In this document: positions 55,894 through 64,000 of the stretch, in pieces
Layout of the letters: every line of letters starts with the position of its first letter
How positions within the stretch are numbered: the first letter of the stretch is position 1
Translations under genes and position numbers: made by a program
The notes under the pieces: generated by a model
The model's database searches: none
What the model was told of the DNA's origin: nothing
Seen by the model: the letters and a program-made list of their open reading frames with translations, nothing else
Source of the DNA: Gallionellales bacterium 39-52-133
GTDB taxonomy: Bacteria > Pseudomonadota > Gammaproteobacteria > Burkholderiales > Gallionellaceae
Reading direction: 5' to 3'
Assembly (NCBI GenBank): GCA_002278935.1
Contig: NCJL01000001.1
Coordinates: 62,001 to 126,000 of the forward strand
Length of the DNA stretch: 64,000 bases

Positions 55894-56376
55894 GTGAATA
55901 TGGTTTCAATACAAGATGAAAAACCGGCTGCTGTTGCGATGCCGGTTTCAGGCACTTTGCTGGCTTTTGATTTTGGCACCATGCGCATTGGTGTCGCGGT
56001 GGGCAATTCCATCGCGCATACCAGCCAGCCGCTTGTGACCCTGCATGGCGAGCAGAACGAAGTTCGTTTTGCGGCCATCGCCGGGCTGATTAAAGAGTGG
56101 CAACCCGCCGCGCTGATCGTGGGCCTGCCGTGCAACGACGACGGCACGCCGCATGAGATGACACGGCTGTGCCGGCGCTTTGCCAACCGCCTCAAGGGGC
56201 GCTTTAATTTGCCCACAATTCTGGTTGATGAACGTTATACTTCCGCCTCGGCAAGTATGGCGTTAACCGGCATGGGCGTGCGCGGCATCAGGCAAAAGCC
56301 GCTGATCGACCAGGTTGCTGCCCAGCATATACTGCAAGCCTATTTCGATGAACCAACCATGGCGACTTTCGCATGA
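55894..56376 (+). CDS. ruvX: Putative pre-16S rRNA nuclease / Holliday resolvase YqgF
   Basis: A 160-residue RNase H-fold nuclease: [35 protein letters not shown] and [12 protein letters not shown] carry the catalytic acids. The family has been linked to 16S rRNA 5' maturation. The start may be GTG 55894 or ATG 55900; the ribosome site is unclear. Overlaps pyrB by 4 bp. The usual pyrR between ruvX and pyrB is absent. Confidence 0.92.
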   Translation: MNMVSIQDEKPAAVAMPVSGTLLAFDFGTMRIGVAVGNSIAHTSQPLVTLHGEQNEVRFAAIAGLIKEWQPAALIVGLPCNDDGTPHEMTRLCRRFANRLKGRFNLPTILVDERYTSASASMALTGMGVRGIRQKPLIDQVAAQHILQAYFDEPTMATFA

Positions 56377-57326
56377 ATAATCCGCAGCTGAATAAACACG
56401 GGGAGCTGCAACATCTGCTTTCCACCGAGGGTCTGCCATCGCGCATCCTGTACGATATTCTTGACCGTGCCTCGGCATTTGTGGACGGTGATGGCAGCAG
56501 GGAAATCAAGAAAGTCCCGCTGCTGCACGGCAAATCGGTCTTCAATATATTCTTCGAAAACAGCACGCGTACCCGCACCACCTTTGAAATTGCAGCCAAG
56601 CGTTTGTCCGCCGATGTGGTCAACCTCAATATCGGTTCGTCCTCCACAAGCAAGGGCGAAACGTTGCTGGATACGGTGGATAACCTGTGCGCGATGCATG
56701 CCGACATGTTTATCGTGCGTCATGCGCAGAGCGGCGCTGCTCACCTGATTGCCAAGCATGTCGCGCCGGAAATTCATGTGATCAATGCCGGTGACGGGCG
56801 CCATGCGCACCCGACCCAGGCCCTGCTGGATATGTACACCATCCGCCATTACAAAAAGGAATTTCATAACCTGCGCGTCGCCATCGTTGGCGACATTCTG
56901 CACTCGCGCGTGGCGCGTTCGCAGATTCATGCGCTAACCACGCTGGGCGTGCCGGAAGTGCGTGTGATTGCGCCCAAGACCCTGCTGCCCAGCCATGTCG
57001 AACAACTGGGCGTGCGCGTGTTTCACGATATGGCACAGGGCCTGCGCGATGTTGATGTGGTGCTGATGCTGCGCCTGCAGAATGAACGCATGCAGGGCGC
57101 AGCGCTGCCTTCCGCGCAGGAATATTTCAAGTACTACGGCCTGACACAGGAAAAATTGGCACTGGCAAAAGCCGATGCCATTGTGATGCATCCCGGCCCG
57201 ATGAATCGCGGGATAGAGATCGATTCCAGCGTGGCTGACGGTGGCCAGTCGGTTATTCTGCCGCAGGTGACTTTCGGCATAGCCGTGCGCATGGCGGTCA
57301 TGAGTATGCTGGCAGGCGATAAATAA
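56373..57326 (+). CDS. pyrB: Aspartate carbamoyltransferase catalytic chain
   Basis: A 317-residue enzyme that condenses carbamoyl phosphate and aspartate. [19 protein letters not shown] binds carbamoyl phosphate; [14 protein letters not shown] and the C-terminal [18 protein letters not shown] are typical. The pyrB-pyrC' arrangement and no pyrI indicate the dodecameric ATCase type in which an inactive dihydroorotase is a structural partner. Confidence 0.95.
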   Translation: MNNPQLNKHGELQHLLSTEGLPSRILYDILDRASAFVDGDGSREIKKVPLLHGKSVFNIFFENSTRTRTTFEIAAKRLSADVVNLNIGSSSTSKGETLLDTVDNLCAMHADMFIVRHAQSGAAHLIAKHVAPEIHVINAGDGRHAHPTQALLDMYTIRHYKKEFHNLRVAIVGDILHSRVARSQIHALTTLGVPEVRVIAPKTLLPSHVEQLGVRVFHDMAQGLRDVDVVLMLRLQNERMQGAALPSAQEYFKYYGLTQEKLALAKADAIVMHPGPMNRGIEIDSSVADGGQSVILPQVTFGIAVRMAVMSMLAGDK

Positions 57327-57350
57327 ATATTTGGAGACAAGACTGCGGGT

Positions 57351-58628
57351 ATGAAAATTCAAATTAAAAACGGTCGCCTGATCGATCCTAAAAATCGCAC
57401 AGATGCCGTGCTGGATTTATTTATTGCCGATGGCAAAATACTGGCCACAGGAAAAGTGCCGGCCGGATTTGTTGCTGAAAAAATGATCGATGCCAGCGGT
57501 CTGTTTGTCATTCCCGGCATGATAGATCTGGCCGCACGCCTGCGCGAGCCTGGCTATGAATACAGGGCCACGCTGGAATCGGAAATGAGCGCGGCTGTTG
57601 CGGGCGGTATTACCTCGCTGGCCTGCCCACCCGATACCGACCCTGCGCTGGACGAGCCTGGCCTGGTGGAAATGCTGAAGCACCGCGCGCGCGCGCTGAG
57701 TCAGGCTAATGTCTATCCTGTGGGGGCGCTGACCTATGGTCTGAAAGGTCAGGAGCTGACGGAAATGGCCGAGCTGGCCGATGCGGGCTGTGTGGCCTTC
57801 AGCCAGGCGGATGCGCCGCTGACCGATACCCGTGTGCTGATGCGCGCGATGCAATATGCGGCCACTTTTGATTTCGGCGTATGGCTGCGGCCGCAGGACA
57901 GTTTTCTGGCGCGCGACGGCGTGGCGCATGACGGCGAAGTGGCAACGCGTCTCGGTCTGCCGGCGATACCGGTATGCGCGGAAACGATTGCGCTTGCCAC
58001 CATGCTGCAACTGGCGCGCAAGACCGGTGTGCGTTTGCACGTGTGCAGAATATCCAGCGCGGAAAGTGTCGCGATGATACGCGAGGCAAAAAAGGAAGGT
58101 CTGGCGCTCACGTGCGACGTGTCGATGAATCACATCCATCTGTCGGAAATGGATATCGGATTTTTTGATTCAAATTGCCACCTGATGCCGCCGCTGCGCA
58201 ACCAGCGCGACCGCGATGCGCTACGCAACGGCCTGCTGGAAGGCGTAATCGATGCAATGTGTTCGAACCATTCGCCGGTGGACGAGGATGCCAAGCAGCT
58301 GCCTTTTGCCGAGGCGGAAGCGGGTGCAACAGGACTGGAATTGCTGCTGCCGCTGCTGCTGAAATGGGCGCAGCAGGGAAAATCTACACTGCTCGATGCG
58401 ATTGCAAAAGTGACCGTCAATCCCGCGCGCATTTTGAATATTGATGCCGGTCACCTGTCGCCCGGCGTTGCGGCAGACATATGCATTTTCGATCCGGAAC
58501 GCTACTGGAAGGTAGAAGCTGCTGCCTTAAAAAGCCAGGGCAAGAACACACCGTTTATCGGCATGGAGTTGCAGGGTAAGGTGCGCTATACCCTGGTCAA
58601 TGGCCAGATCGTATATCAAACCACATAA
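57351..58628 (+). CDS. pyrC': Inactive dihydroorotase-like protein (PyrC')
   Basis: A 425-residue amidohydrolase-fold protein. The metal-binding HxH of dihydroorotase is missing: the usual DxHxHLREPG reads DLAARLREPG near residues 62-71, and the late Asp site reads CSNHSPVDED. It is therefore probably not a catalyst but the structural partner of PyrB, as described for pseudo-dihydroorotases of Pseudomonas. The active PyrC must be elsewhere. Follows pyrB by 24 bp. Confidence 0.9.
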   Translation: MKIQIKNGRLIDPKNRTDAVLDLFIADGKILATGKVPAGFVAEKMIDASGLFVIPGMIDLAARLREPGYEYRATLESEMSAAVAGGITSLACPPDTDPALDEPGLVEMLKHRARALSQANVYPVGALTYGLKGQELTEMAELADAGCVAFSQADAPLTDTRVLMRAMQYAATFDFGVWLRPQDSFLARDGVAHDGEVATRLGLPAIPVCAETIALATMLQLARKTGVRLHVCRISSAESVAMIREAKKEGLALTCDVSMNHIHLSEMDIGFFDSNCHLMPPLRNQRDRDALRNGLLEGVIDAMCSNHSPVDEDAKQLPFAEAEAGATGLELLLPLLLKWAQQGKSTLLDAIAKVTVNPARILNIDAGHLSPGVAADICIFDPERYWKVEAAALKSQGKNTPFIGMELQGKVRYTLVNGQIVYQTT

Positions 58629-58636
58629 GACCTGGC

Positions 58637-58665
58637 GCGCAGGGTGCGTCCCACGCACCCTGCGC
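58637..58665 (+). repeat. GC-rich 12-bp hairpin after pyrC'
   Basis: A perfect stem (GCGCAGGGTGCG with its complement) and a 5-nt loop TCCCA, 8 bp after the pyrC' stop. No U-run follows, so it may not be a classical terminator. Confidence 0.7.
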
Positions 58666-58694
58666 GGCTAATACGGTTAATCATGCATATCAAT

Positions 58695-58719
58695 TAATTC
58701 AATATAATCAAATACTTAT
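58695..58719 (+). repeat. Dispersed AT-rich motif, copy 8
   Basis: TTCAATATAATCAAATACTT ending 3 bp ahead of the prlC start codon. It contains TATAAT at 58703-58708, which could serve as a -10 box for a nearly leaderless prlC transcript; no clear -35 box. Confidence 0.72.
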
Positions 58720-58722
58720 AAA

Positions 58723-60792
58723 ATGAGCAAAACTGCAGTCTCAAGCAATCCCCTCCTCGATTTTTCAGGCCTGCCGCGCTTCCCTGAGGTGTTACCCGCA
58801 CACGTCACGCCGGCGGTAGATGAACTGCTGCAACACAACCGCGACGTGGTCGCGCGTTTGCTGGCCGACAGTGCCGCGCCCACCTGGGACAACTTCGTGT
58901 TGCCGCTGGATGACGCCAACGAAAAAATGTCGCGCGCGTGGGGTCAGGTGAGTCATTTGAATGCGGTGATGAACAGCGCCGAACTGCGCGAGGTTTACAA
59001 CACCAATCTTCCCAAAATCACGCAGTACTATGCCGAGCTCGGGCAGAACCTGGCTTTGTTTGCAAAGTTCAAGGCGCTGCGCGCGAGCGGGGAATTTGAC
59101 GCGCTGAATCTTGCCAGAAAAAAGATCATCGAAAATGAGCTGCGCGATTTCCGCCTCAGCGGTGCCGAGCTGGCAGAAGACAAAAAAGCCAGGTTTCTGG
59201 AAATACAGGAAGAGATGTCCACCCTGTGTTCGCGCTTCAGCGACAACATCCTGGATGCGACCAACGATTTCACGCTACTGGTTGAAGACAGCGCCGAGCT
59301 GGGCGGCATACCCGCCGATGACCTGCAGGCTGCTGAAGAGGCTGCGCAAGCGGCGGGAAAAAAGGGCTGGCTGTTCACCCTCAAAGCGCCTTCCTATATG
59401 CCGGTACTGCAATACGCGGACAACCGCGCATTGCGTGAAAAGCTCTATGTGGCCTACAGCCAGCGCGCCAGCGAGTTTGGCAAGGCGGAGTGGGACAACG
59501 CGCCGCTGATTACGCAAATCCTCAAGCTGCGCGCAGAAGAGGCGCTGCTGCTGGGCTATGCCAGTTATGCCGAGCTGTCGCTGGCCAGCAAGATGGCGAA
59601 TACGCCTGAACAGATATTGAAGTTCCTGCGCGAGCTGGCGCAGCATGCGCGACCGCTGGCAGAAAAGGACCTGAGCGAGCTGCGCGAATTCGCCTCTGCC
59701 AACCTTGCCCTGCACGATCTGCAGTCGTGGGACATAGGTTATGCCAGCGAGAAACTCAGGCAACAGCGTTATGCGTTTTCAGAGCAGGATGTGAAACAGT
59801 ATTTCCCCGAGGATGCGGTGATAGCCGGCATGTTCCATGTCGTGCAGAAAATTTACGGTTTGAGCCTGCGCCCCTCCAGTGCGCCGGTATGGCATGAGGC
59901 GGTGCGCTTCTTCGATGTATGCGATGCCGACGGCACGCTGATCGGGCAATTTTATATGGACCTGTATGCGCGCAACAGCAAGCGCGGCGGTGCGTGGATG
60001 GACGATGCGATTACGCGGCGCAGGCTCACGCCCGGCCTGCATGAGCAGTTTGCAATCCAGACGCCGGTCGCCTATCTCAACTGCAATTTTGCGCCGCCCG
60101 TGGGCGGCAAGGCGGCGCTGTTTACGCACGATGAAGTGCTCACGCTGTTCCATGAATTCGGCCATGGCCTGCATCACTTGCTGACCGAGGTTGAGGATAT
60201 GGGCGTGTCGGGCATCAGTGGCGTGGAGTGGGATGCGGTGGAGCTGCCCAGCCAGTTCATGGAAAATTTCTGCTGGGAATGGGAGGTGCTGAGCAGCATG
60301 ACGCGCCACATAGACAGCGGTGACAAATTGCCGCGCGCATTGTTTGATAAAATGCTCGCGGCGAAAAATTTCCAGATCGGCATGCAGACCTTGCGGCAGA
60401 TAGAGTTTTCTATTTTTGATATGCGCCTGCACAGCGATTACGATGCGCAGGGAAACAAGAGCGTGCTGGCACTGCTGGATGAAGTGAGGCGTGAAGTTGC
60501 GGTGCTCATTCCGCCGCCTTACAACCGTTTCCCCAACAGCTTCTCGCATATCTTTTCCGGTGGCTATGCGGCGGGCTATTACAGTTATAAATGGGCGGAA
60601 GTGTTATCCGCCGATGCCTACAGCCTGTTTGAAGAGCACGGCGTGCTGAATGCCGAGATCGGTGCACTATTCCGCAAGGAGGTGCTGGCAATGGGCGGCA
60701 GCCGCGATGCGATGGCATCCTTTGTGGCGTTTCGCGGACGAGAGCCCAGCATAGAGGCACTGTTGCGTCATAACGGCCTGCTAAAAAGCTAG
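58723..60792 (+). CDS. prlC: Oligopeptidase A (M3 metalloprotease)
   Basis: A 689-residue cytoplasmic M3 peptidase that degrades peptides including cleaved signal peptides. The zinc site is FHEFGHGLHHLLTEVEDMG near residues 470-488, followed by SGVEWDAVELPSQFMENF and the C-terminal FSHIFSGGYAAGYYSYKWAE. There is no ribosome site before the ATG; the AT-rich motif runs up to 3 bp before it. Normal family length. Confidence 0.95.
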   Translation: MSKTAVSSNPLLDFSGLPRFPEVLPAHVTPAVDELLQHNRDVVARLLADSAAPTWDNFVLPLDDANEKMSRAWGQVSHLNAVMNSAELREVYNTNLPKITQYYAELGQNLALFAKFKALRASGEFDALNLARKKIIENELRDFRLSGAELAEDKKARFLEIQEEMSTLCSRFSDNILDATNDFTLLVEDSAELGGIPADDLQAAEEAAQAAGKKGWLFTLKAPSYMPVLQYADNRALREKLYVAYSQRASEFGKAEWDNAPLITQILKLRAEEALLLGYASYAELSLASKMANTPEQILKFLRELAQHARPLAEKDLSELREFASANLALHDLQSWDIGYASEKLRQQRYAFSEQDVKQYFPEDAVIAGMFHVVQKIYGLSLRPSSAPVWHEAVRFFDVCDADGTLIGQFYMDLYARNSKRGGAWMDDAITRRRLTPGLHEQFAIQTPVAYLNCNFAPPVGGKAALFTHDEVLTLFHEFGHGLHHLLTEVEDMGVSGISGVEWDAVELPSQFMENFCWEWEVLSSMTRHIDSGDKLPRALFDKMLAAKNFQIGMQTLRQIEFSIFDMRLHSDYDAQGNKSVLALLDEVRREVAVLIPPPYNRFPNSFSHIFSGGYAAGYYSYKWAEVLSADAYSLFEEHGVLNAEIGALFRKEVLAMGGSRDAMASFVAFRGREPSIEALLRHNGLLKS

Positions 60793-60816
60793 TTCGCATT
60801 GAAAAGTGGTTTTTTT

Positions 60817-60914
60817 GTAGGTTGGCGTTGAGCGCAGCGAAGCCCAACAATGTTCAGATAGAGAGTGGCCAGTAAACTGTGCATGTTGGGCTTCGTACCT
60901 CAGCACCAACCTAC
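60817..60914. repeat. 98-bp element with imperfect inverted repeats
   Basis: Left arm 60817-60852 (GTAGGTTGG to CAACAATG) and right arm 60882-60914 (CATGTTGGG to CCAACCTAC) are largely complementary. No ORF. It resembles the GTAGGTTGGCGTTGAGC-type intergenic palindromes found in many proteobacteria. Confidence 0.75.
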
Positions 60915-60996
60915 GCAAATAATTAATGCCGTTTCTATTACAAGCTTAAATTTTTAACGTGTTCTACCGAATTATGACGAATGCGAGAGGTAAAAA

Positions 60997-61548
60997 ATGA
61001 AAACAATTTTCTTGTTGATAAGCATGTTGCTTGTTGCTTCAAACAGTGTCCAGGCTGCCAGCCTGTATAAATGGACAGATAAGGATGGCAAGGTGCATTA
61101 CGGCGACAAGCCGGCGGAAGATGCAGTCAAGGCCGAGCAGAAAAGATTTTCCGGCCCGGCGGAAAGCGGCGATGACGATCTGTCGTACGGCATGCGCAAG
61201 GCAAAGCAGGATTTTCCGGTGACGCTGTATGTGGCACCCAACTGCGGTGACATCTGTGTGCAGGCGCGCGCCGTATTGAACAAGCGCGGCATACCCTTTG
61301 CGGAAAAAAATCTGGAAGCAAAGGAAGATATCGATGAATTTAAACTCAAGTATGGCGGGCACGGCATTCCTTCGCTGACGATAGGCAAATCCCTGCTAAG
61401 CGGATTTGAAGCAGGCCAGTGGAATAGCGAACTGGATAGTGCGGGCTATCCAAAAATTGCGCCCTATGGCACCCGTCCAAAACAGCCGGTCGCGCCAAAA
61501 CCAGTGCAGCCGGCCAGTCCTGAAGCCCCGGCAGAAGCGCCGCAATGA
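60997..61548 (+). CDS. Exported DUF4124 protein with glutaredoxin-like domain
   Basis: A 183-residue protein with a signal peptide (LLISMLLVASNSVQA), a DUF4124 module (LYKWTDKDGKVHYGDKPAED) and a glutaredoxin-like domain (FPVTLYVAPNCGDICVQARA, KRGIPFAEKNL, GGHGIPSLTIG with cis-proline-like turn). The cysteines are in a C-G-D-I-C pattern, one residue longer than the normal CxxC. A Pro/Ala-rich tail ends it. Overlaps xth by 4 bp. Probable periplasmic thiol protein of unknown partner. Confidence 0.82.
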   Translation: MKTIFLLISMLLVASNSVQAASLYKWTDKDGKVHYGDKPAEDAVKAEQKRFSGPAESGDDDLSYGMRKAKQDFPVTLYVAPNCGDICVQARAVLNKRGIPFAEKNLEAKEDIDEFKLKYGGHGIPSLTIGKSLLSGFEAGQWNSELDSAGYPKIAPYGTRPKQPVAPKPVQPASPEAPAEAPQ

Positions 61549-62303
61549 AAATTGCAACCTGGAATGTCAATTCACTGAAAGTGCGTCTGCAGCATGTGCA
61601 GAGCTGGCTGATGGAAAGCCAGGCCGATGTATTGTGTCTGCAGGAAACCAAAACGGAAGATGCAAATTTCCCGCTGGCCGAGTTGCAACAGGCCGGCTAT
61701 CAGGTGGTTTTCTGCGGACAAAAAACCTATAACGGCGTGGCGATTATCAGCAAGCATGCAATGACAGATGTGCAATACGGCCTGCCAAATTTTGAGGATG
61801 CGCAGAAGCGCGTGATCGCTGCCACGGTGAATGACGTGCGGGTGATTTGCGTCTACATACCCAACGGCGAAAGCGTGGATTCCGACAAATACCAGTACAA
61901 GCTTGCATGGCTGGCCGCGCTGCAGGCCTGGCTCAAGGATGAAATGCAGCGCTATCCCAAGCTGGCGCTACTGGGCGATTACAACATCGCCCCTGAGGAT
62001 CGCGACGTGCATGACCCGGTAGCCTGGGCGGGCAAAGTGTTGTGCAGTGAACCGGAACGTGCTGCTTTCAGGGCGATGCAGCAGCTGGGTTTGCGCGATG
62101 CGTTTCGCCTGTTCGAACAGCCGGAAAAAACCTACAGCTGGTGGGATTACCGCATGATGGGATTCCGCCGGAATCATGGTCTGCGCATCGACCATATCTT
62201 GCTGAGTGCAGCGGTGACTTGCACCGCCTGCAGCATAGACAAAGCGCCGCGCAAACTGGAGCGCCCGTCTGACCATACCCCGGTATGGGCGGAAATAGCC
62301 TGA
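61545..62303 (+). CDS. xthA: Exodeoxyribonuclease III
   Basis: A 252-residue exonuclease III of the E. coli-like branch: KIATWNVNSLKVRLQHVQ, CLQETKTED (metal Glu), GDYNIAPEDRDV, RIDHILLSAAV and SDHTPVWAEIA. It repairs abasic sites. It shares only the fold motifs with the copy at 1462, so they are two distinct paralogs. Translationally coupled to the DUF4124-glutaredoxin gene. Confidence 0.94.
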   Translation: MKIATWNVNSLKVRLQHVQSWLMESQADVLCLQETKTEDANFPLAELQQAGYQVVFCGQKTYNGVAIISKHAMTDVQYGLPNFEDAQKRVIAATVNDVRVICVYIPNGESVDSDKYQYKLAWLAALQAWLKDEMQRYPKLALLGDYNIAPEDRDVHDPVAWAGKVLCSEPERAAFRAMQQLGLRDAFRLFEQPEKTYSWWDYRMMGFRRNHGLRIDHILLSAAVTCTACSIDKAPRKLERPSDHTPVWAEIA

Positions 62304-62315
62304 CCGCGACATTAT

Positions 62316-62340
62316 ATAACTATTTGATTATATTAAATAA
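62316..62340 (-). repeat. Dispersed AT-rich motif, copy 9
   Basis: Reverse-oriented copy (AACTATTTGATTATATTAAA) 12 bp after the xthA stop, between convergent genes. Confidence 0.77.
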
Positions 62341-62373
62341 ATTTGTCTTTTGCTTGCGCTGCTGCAGCACAGC

Positions 62374-63687
62374 TCAGAAACGAAAGCCAAGCTGAAACGC
62401 TGCGCCCAGTTCATGTGCATTGCCTGCCACCGCCAGATCGGCGTGCACGCCGAAGGGCGAAAAGCCCAGTCCTAGGGAAGCAATATTTCTGCTGCTGTTA
62501 ACCAGATCTACGCGGTAGCCGGCACGTAGCTGCCCCCAATTCCAGCCGTTTAATTCACCGCCCAGCGCAATATACTGGGTGTAATTCTCCAGTCCGGCCG
62601 GATCGTTGCGATACAGATCCACATCCAGTGCAACCGCAGACCACCTGTTTGTGTAAGAGACGCCAATCCGCGATTGTGGCATCAGCCTTAATGTTTCACC
62701 CGTGGCAACGGGTGTCTCTCCGGCTACAGGCGCACGTTTGAAAGCCAGAAAAGCAGGTACCACATTCTTGATCACCAGACCGGAGCGCCAGCCATTTCGA
62801 TGGTTTTTGGCCATGCCAATATCGAAATTCAGCAAGCTGTACTGCGCGCGGTAATCGTTGCCATTGAAGTTGGATAGACTGGGGCTGTTGATGCCGATGG
62901 GCACATCATAAAGCTGTGCCTGCATGATTTTGGGTGTGATGCCCAGCGCAATATTTTGCTTGTTGATGCGATACTCACGCGATAGGGCGAAGCCGGTTTC
63001 CGCCAGCATCACGCCGCGCATGGTGACGGCCGACTGTAGGGTATCCGTGGTGAACGACGGCGTGCCGCACGCTGCGACCTGGCCCGCGTCCGCAGCTGCA
63101 GCCAGGCAACTGGCCTGGGTTGACAGGGTCGCAAGCGTTGCAGCATCCCTGTACTGGAAAATGCCGCCGGTAGCGACCGCTGCATTGGCATAGAAGGCGA
63201 TGCCGAATCTTTTGTTGGGTATGCCAACTACGGTTGCTGCACCCGCATCAAACGTAATGGGTTTATTGTTGAGCGTGGCCAGCTGCGCGGACAAACTGCT
63301 GATATTGGTGGAGGCCGAGCCGGCAGCCGTGTTGATCGGCCCGATCACGCCTGCCGTGATTGCGTCATTTAATGCCGTGATAGAAGTCTGCAAATTATCA
63401 ACATAATTACCCGACTGGAATTTGTCGATACTACCTATCAAGTCGTCGGGATCTGCCACGCGCGCACCCAGCGTTGGCAATGTCAGCGAAAAATCATCGC
63501 TGTAACGGGTGATGGACAGCAGGGCAGGGTTGAACAGCGGTGCCGCCGCCGCATCGGCTACCGCCACCCCGGCTCCTCCCATTCCCATCGAGCGCGGATC
63601 GAGAAAGCTGAAGGGCATGGCCAGTGCAACGCTGCTGTTAAGCAGCAGCACTATGCCTGCAAAGAGTCTGTATGGTTTAGGTGACAT
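62374..63687 (-). CDS. TraF-type outer membrane protein
   Basis: A 437-residue exported beta-barrel-like protein. Signal peptide up to SVALAMP, the family start FLDPRSMGMGGAGVAVADAA and FNPALLSITRYSDDFSLTLP, alternating beta segments, and a C-terminal aromatic ending FQLGFRF expected for outer-membrane insertion. The family carries the name conjugal transfer TraF, but no transfer genes are near, so a general outer-membrane role (FadL-like) is more likely. AAGGAA precedes the ATG. Confidence 0.82.
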   Translation of the reverse strand: MSPKPYRLFAGIVLLLNSSVALAMPFSFLDPRSMGMGGAGVAVADAAAAPLFNPALLSITRYSDDFSLTLPTLGARVADPDDLIGSIDKFQSGNYVDNLQTSITALNDAITAGVIGPINTAAGSASTNISSLSAQLATLNNKPITFDAGAATVVGIPNKRFGIAFYANAAVATGGIFQYRDAATLATLSTQASCLAAAADAGQVAACGTPSFTTDTLQSAVTMRGVMLAETGFALSREYRINKQNIALGITPKIMQAQLYDVPIGINSPSLSNFNGNDYRAQYSLLNFDIGMAKNHRNGWRSGLVIKNVVPAFLAFKRAPVAGETPVATGETLRLMPQSRIGVSYTNRWSAVALDVDLYRNDPAGLENYTQYIALGGELNGWNWGQLRAGYRVDLVNSSRNIASLGLGFSPFGVHADLAVAGNAHELGAAFQLGFRF

Positions 63688-63810
63688 CGCTTTTTCCTTG
63701 TCATGCCCGGGTAATTGGCCGGGAATAAGTTCTGTAGCGCTCTATCGGCAGGAAACAGGGAAAATTTAATATATTTTTTAGCGGAGGCCGGTGCTTATCG
63801 GTCAATAAAA

Positions 63811-63830
63811 AAGGGAGCATGCGCTCCCTT
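63811..63830 (-). terminator. Rho-independent terminator
   Basis: An AAGGGAGC/GCTCCCTT stem with a 4-nt centre, followed in the minus direction by TTTTTTATT. It ends the partial outer-membrane protein gene. Confidence 0.85.
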
Positions 63831-63859
63831 TTGTTACAGCATGCGTGCTTAAACGCCCA

Positions 63860-64000
63860 TCAGAAAGCGTAACCAATGCCCAGCGAGATCACAGGATAGA
63901 TATTGAAACCCGACAGATCCTTATCCAGCTGGACTTGTGAAGCTGCAAGATCATTTGCGGCCGCAGATGCTGCAGTTCCTGTAGCGGTCAGGCTGGATTT
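63860..64000 (-). CDS. C-terminal end of an outer membrane protein (partial)
   Basis: The last 46 codons of a minus-strand gene that continues past the window edge. The peptide is Ala-rich (AASAAANDLAASQ) and ends GFNIYPVISLGIGYAF, whose aromatic C-terminus and alternating pattern are typical of outer-membrane beta barrels such as the OmpW family. The family is only a guess from this tail. A terminator follows at 63811-63830. Confidence 0.55.
   Translation of the reverse strand, partial: KSSLTATGTAASAAANDLAASQVQLDKDLSGFNIYPVISLGIGYAF

Noticed and set aside
58637..58665. Terminator after pyrC'
   Set aside because: The stem is strong but no U-run follows, so it is listed only as a hairpin.
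62374..63687. Conjugation gene suggesting an integrated plasmid
   Set aside because: The TraF name is a family label; there are no other transfer genes and the protein looks like an outer-membrane barrel.
1..64000. CRISPR array, rRNA or tRNA genes
   Set aside because: No regularly spaced direct repeats and no rRNA or cloverleaf-like sequence were seen on reading either strand.

Overview
The window is a bacterial chromosome segment. Gene content points to a betaproteobacterium, probably in the Nitrosomonadales (inference). The evidence is the metX-metW pair under a SAM-II riboswitch, the short PTS set manX-ptsH-ptsI without a sugar permease, the non-enterobacterial glutamate-cysteine ligase followed by apbE, the pilGHIJ-chpA chemosensory cluster, and an APS kinase carrying a degenerate ATP sulfurylase domain, an architecture I recall from Thiobacillus denitrificans. 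Genes are tightly packed with many 4-8 bp overlaps. I saw no rRNA, tRNA, CRISPR array or origin.

Layout. 1-6.4 kb: end of purC, DUF4124 protein, pyrE, an exonuclease III gene, a secreted GlcG-like protein, then the minus-strand operon metX-metW-ampG-small membrane protein behind the SAM-II riboswitch. 6.4-8.7 kb: relA. 8.7-13.5 kb: a disrupted accessory island bounded by a 112-bp direct repeat. It holds an N-terminally truncated Rhs protein with an AT-rich C-terminal domain, a probable secreted immunity protein, an IS3-type orfA remnant between 18-bp direct repeats, a second Rhs fragment, and hicAB. 13.4-19.3 kb (minus strand): a PTS operon that includes a PilZ protein, then gshA-apbE. 19.4-24.7 kb: cysQ, a chrA-family transporter, the two-domain APS kinase and a sulfotransferase, which together look like a PAPS production, use and recycling set. 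24.9-28.3 kb: orphan PhnD-like binding protein, periplasmic rhodanese, chemoreceptor. 28.6-35.1 kb: polyphosphate genes (pap, ppk, ppx) with sixA and a lysine/alanine-rich DNA-binding-like protein. 35.2-40.6 kb: FrnE-like protein and a periplasmic copper-handling operon. 40.7-46.1 kb: tautomerase, rsmE, thioredoxin-like, inositol-phosphatase-like, trkA-trkH. 46.4-55.2 kb: pilG-pilH-pilI-pilJ-chpA. 55.3-58.6 kb: yqgE-ruvX-pyrB-pyrC'. 58.7-64 kb: prlC, DUF4124-glutaredoxin protein, a second exonuclease III gene, and two outer-membrane proteins.

The most unusual signals are: (1) an AT-rich motif of about 25 bp (core TTCAATATAATCAAATA) present nine times, nearly always just after a stop codon, and once inside the island-bounding repeat; (2) the Rhs island with its unplaced C-terminal domain and immunity candidate; (3) the sulfation cassette; (4) the lysine-rich protein inside the polyphosphate locus; (5) a three-codon leader ORF before relA. 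Functions come from recognising protein families by eye; no database search was run.
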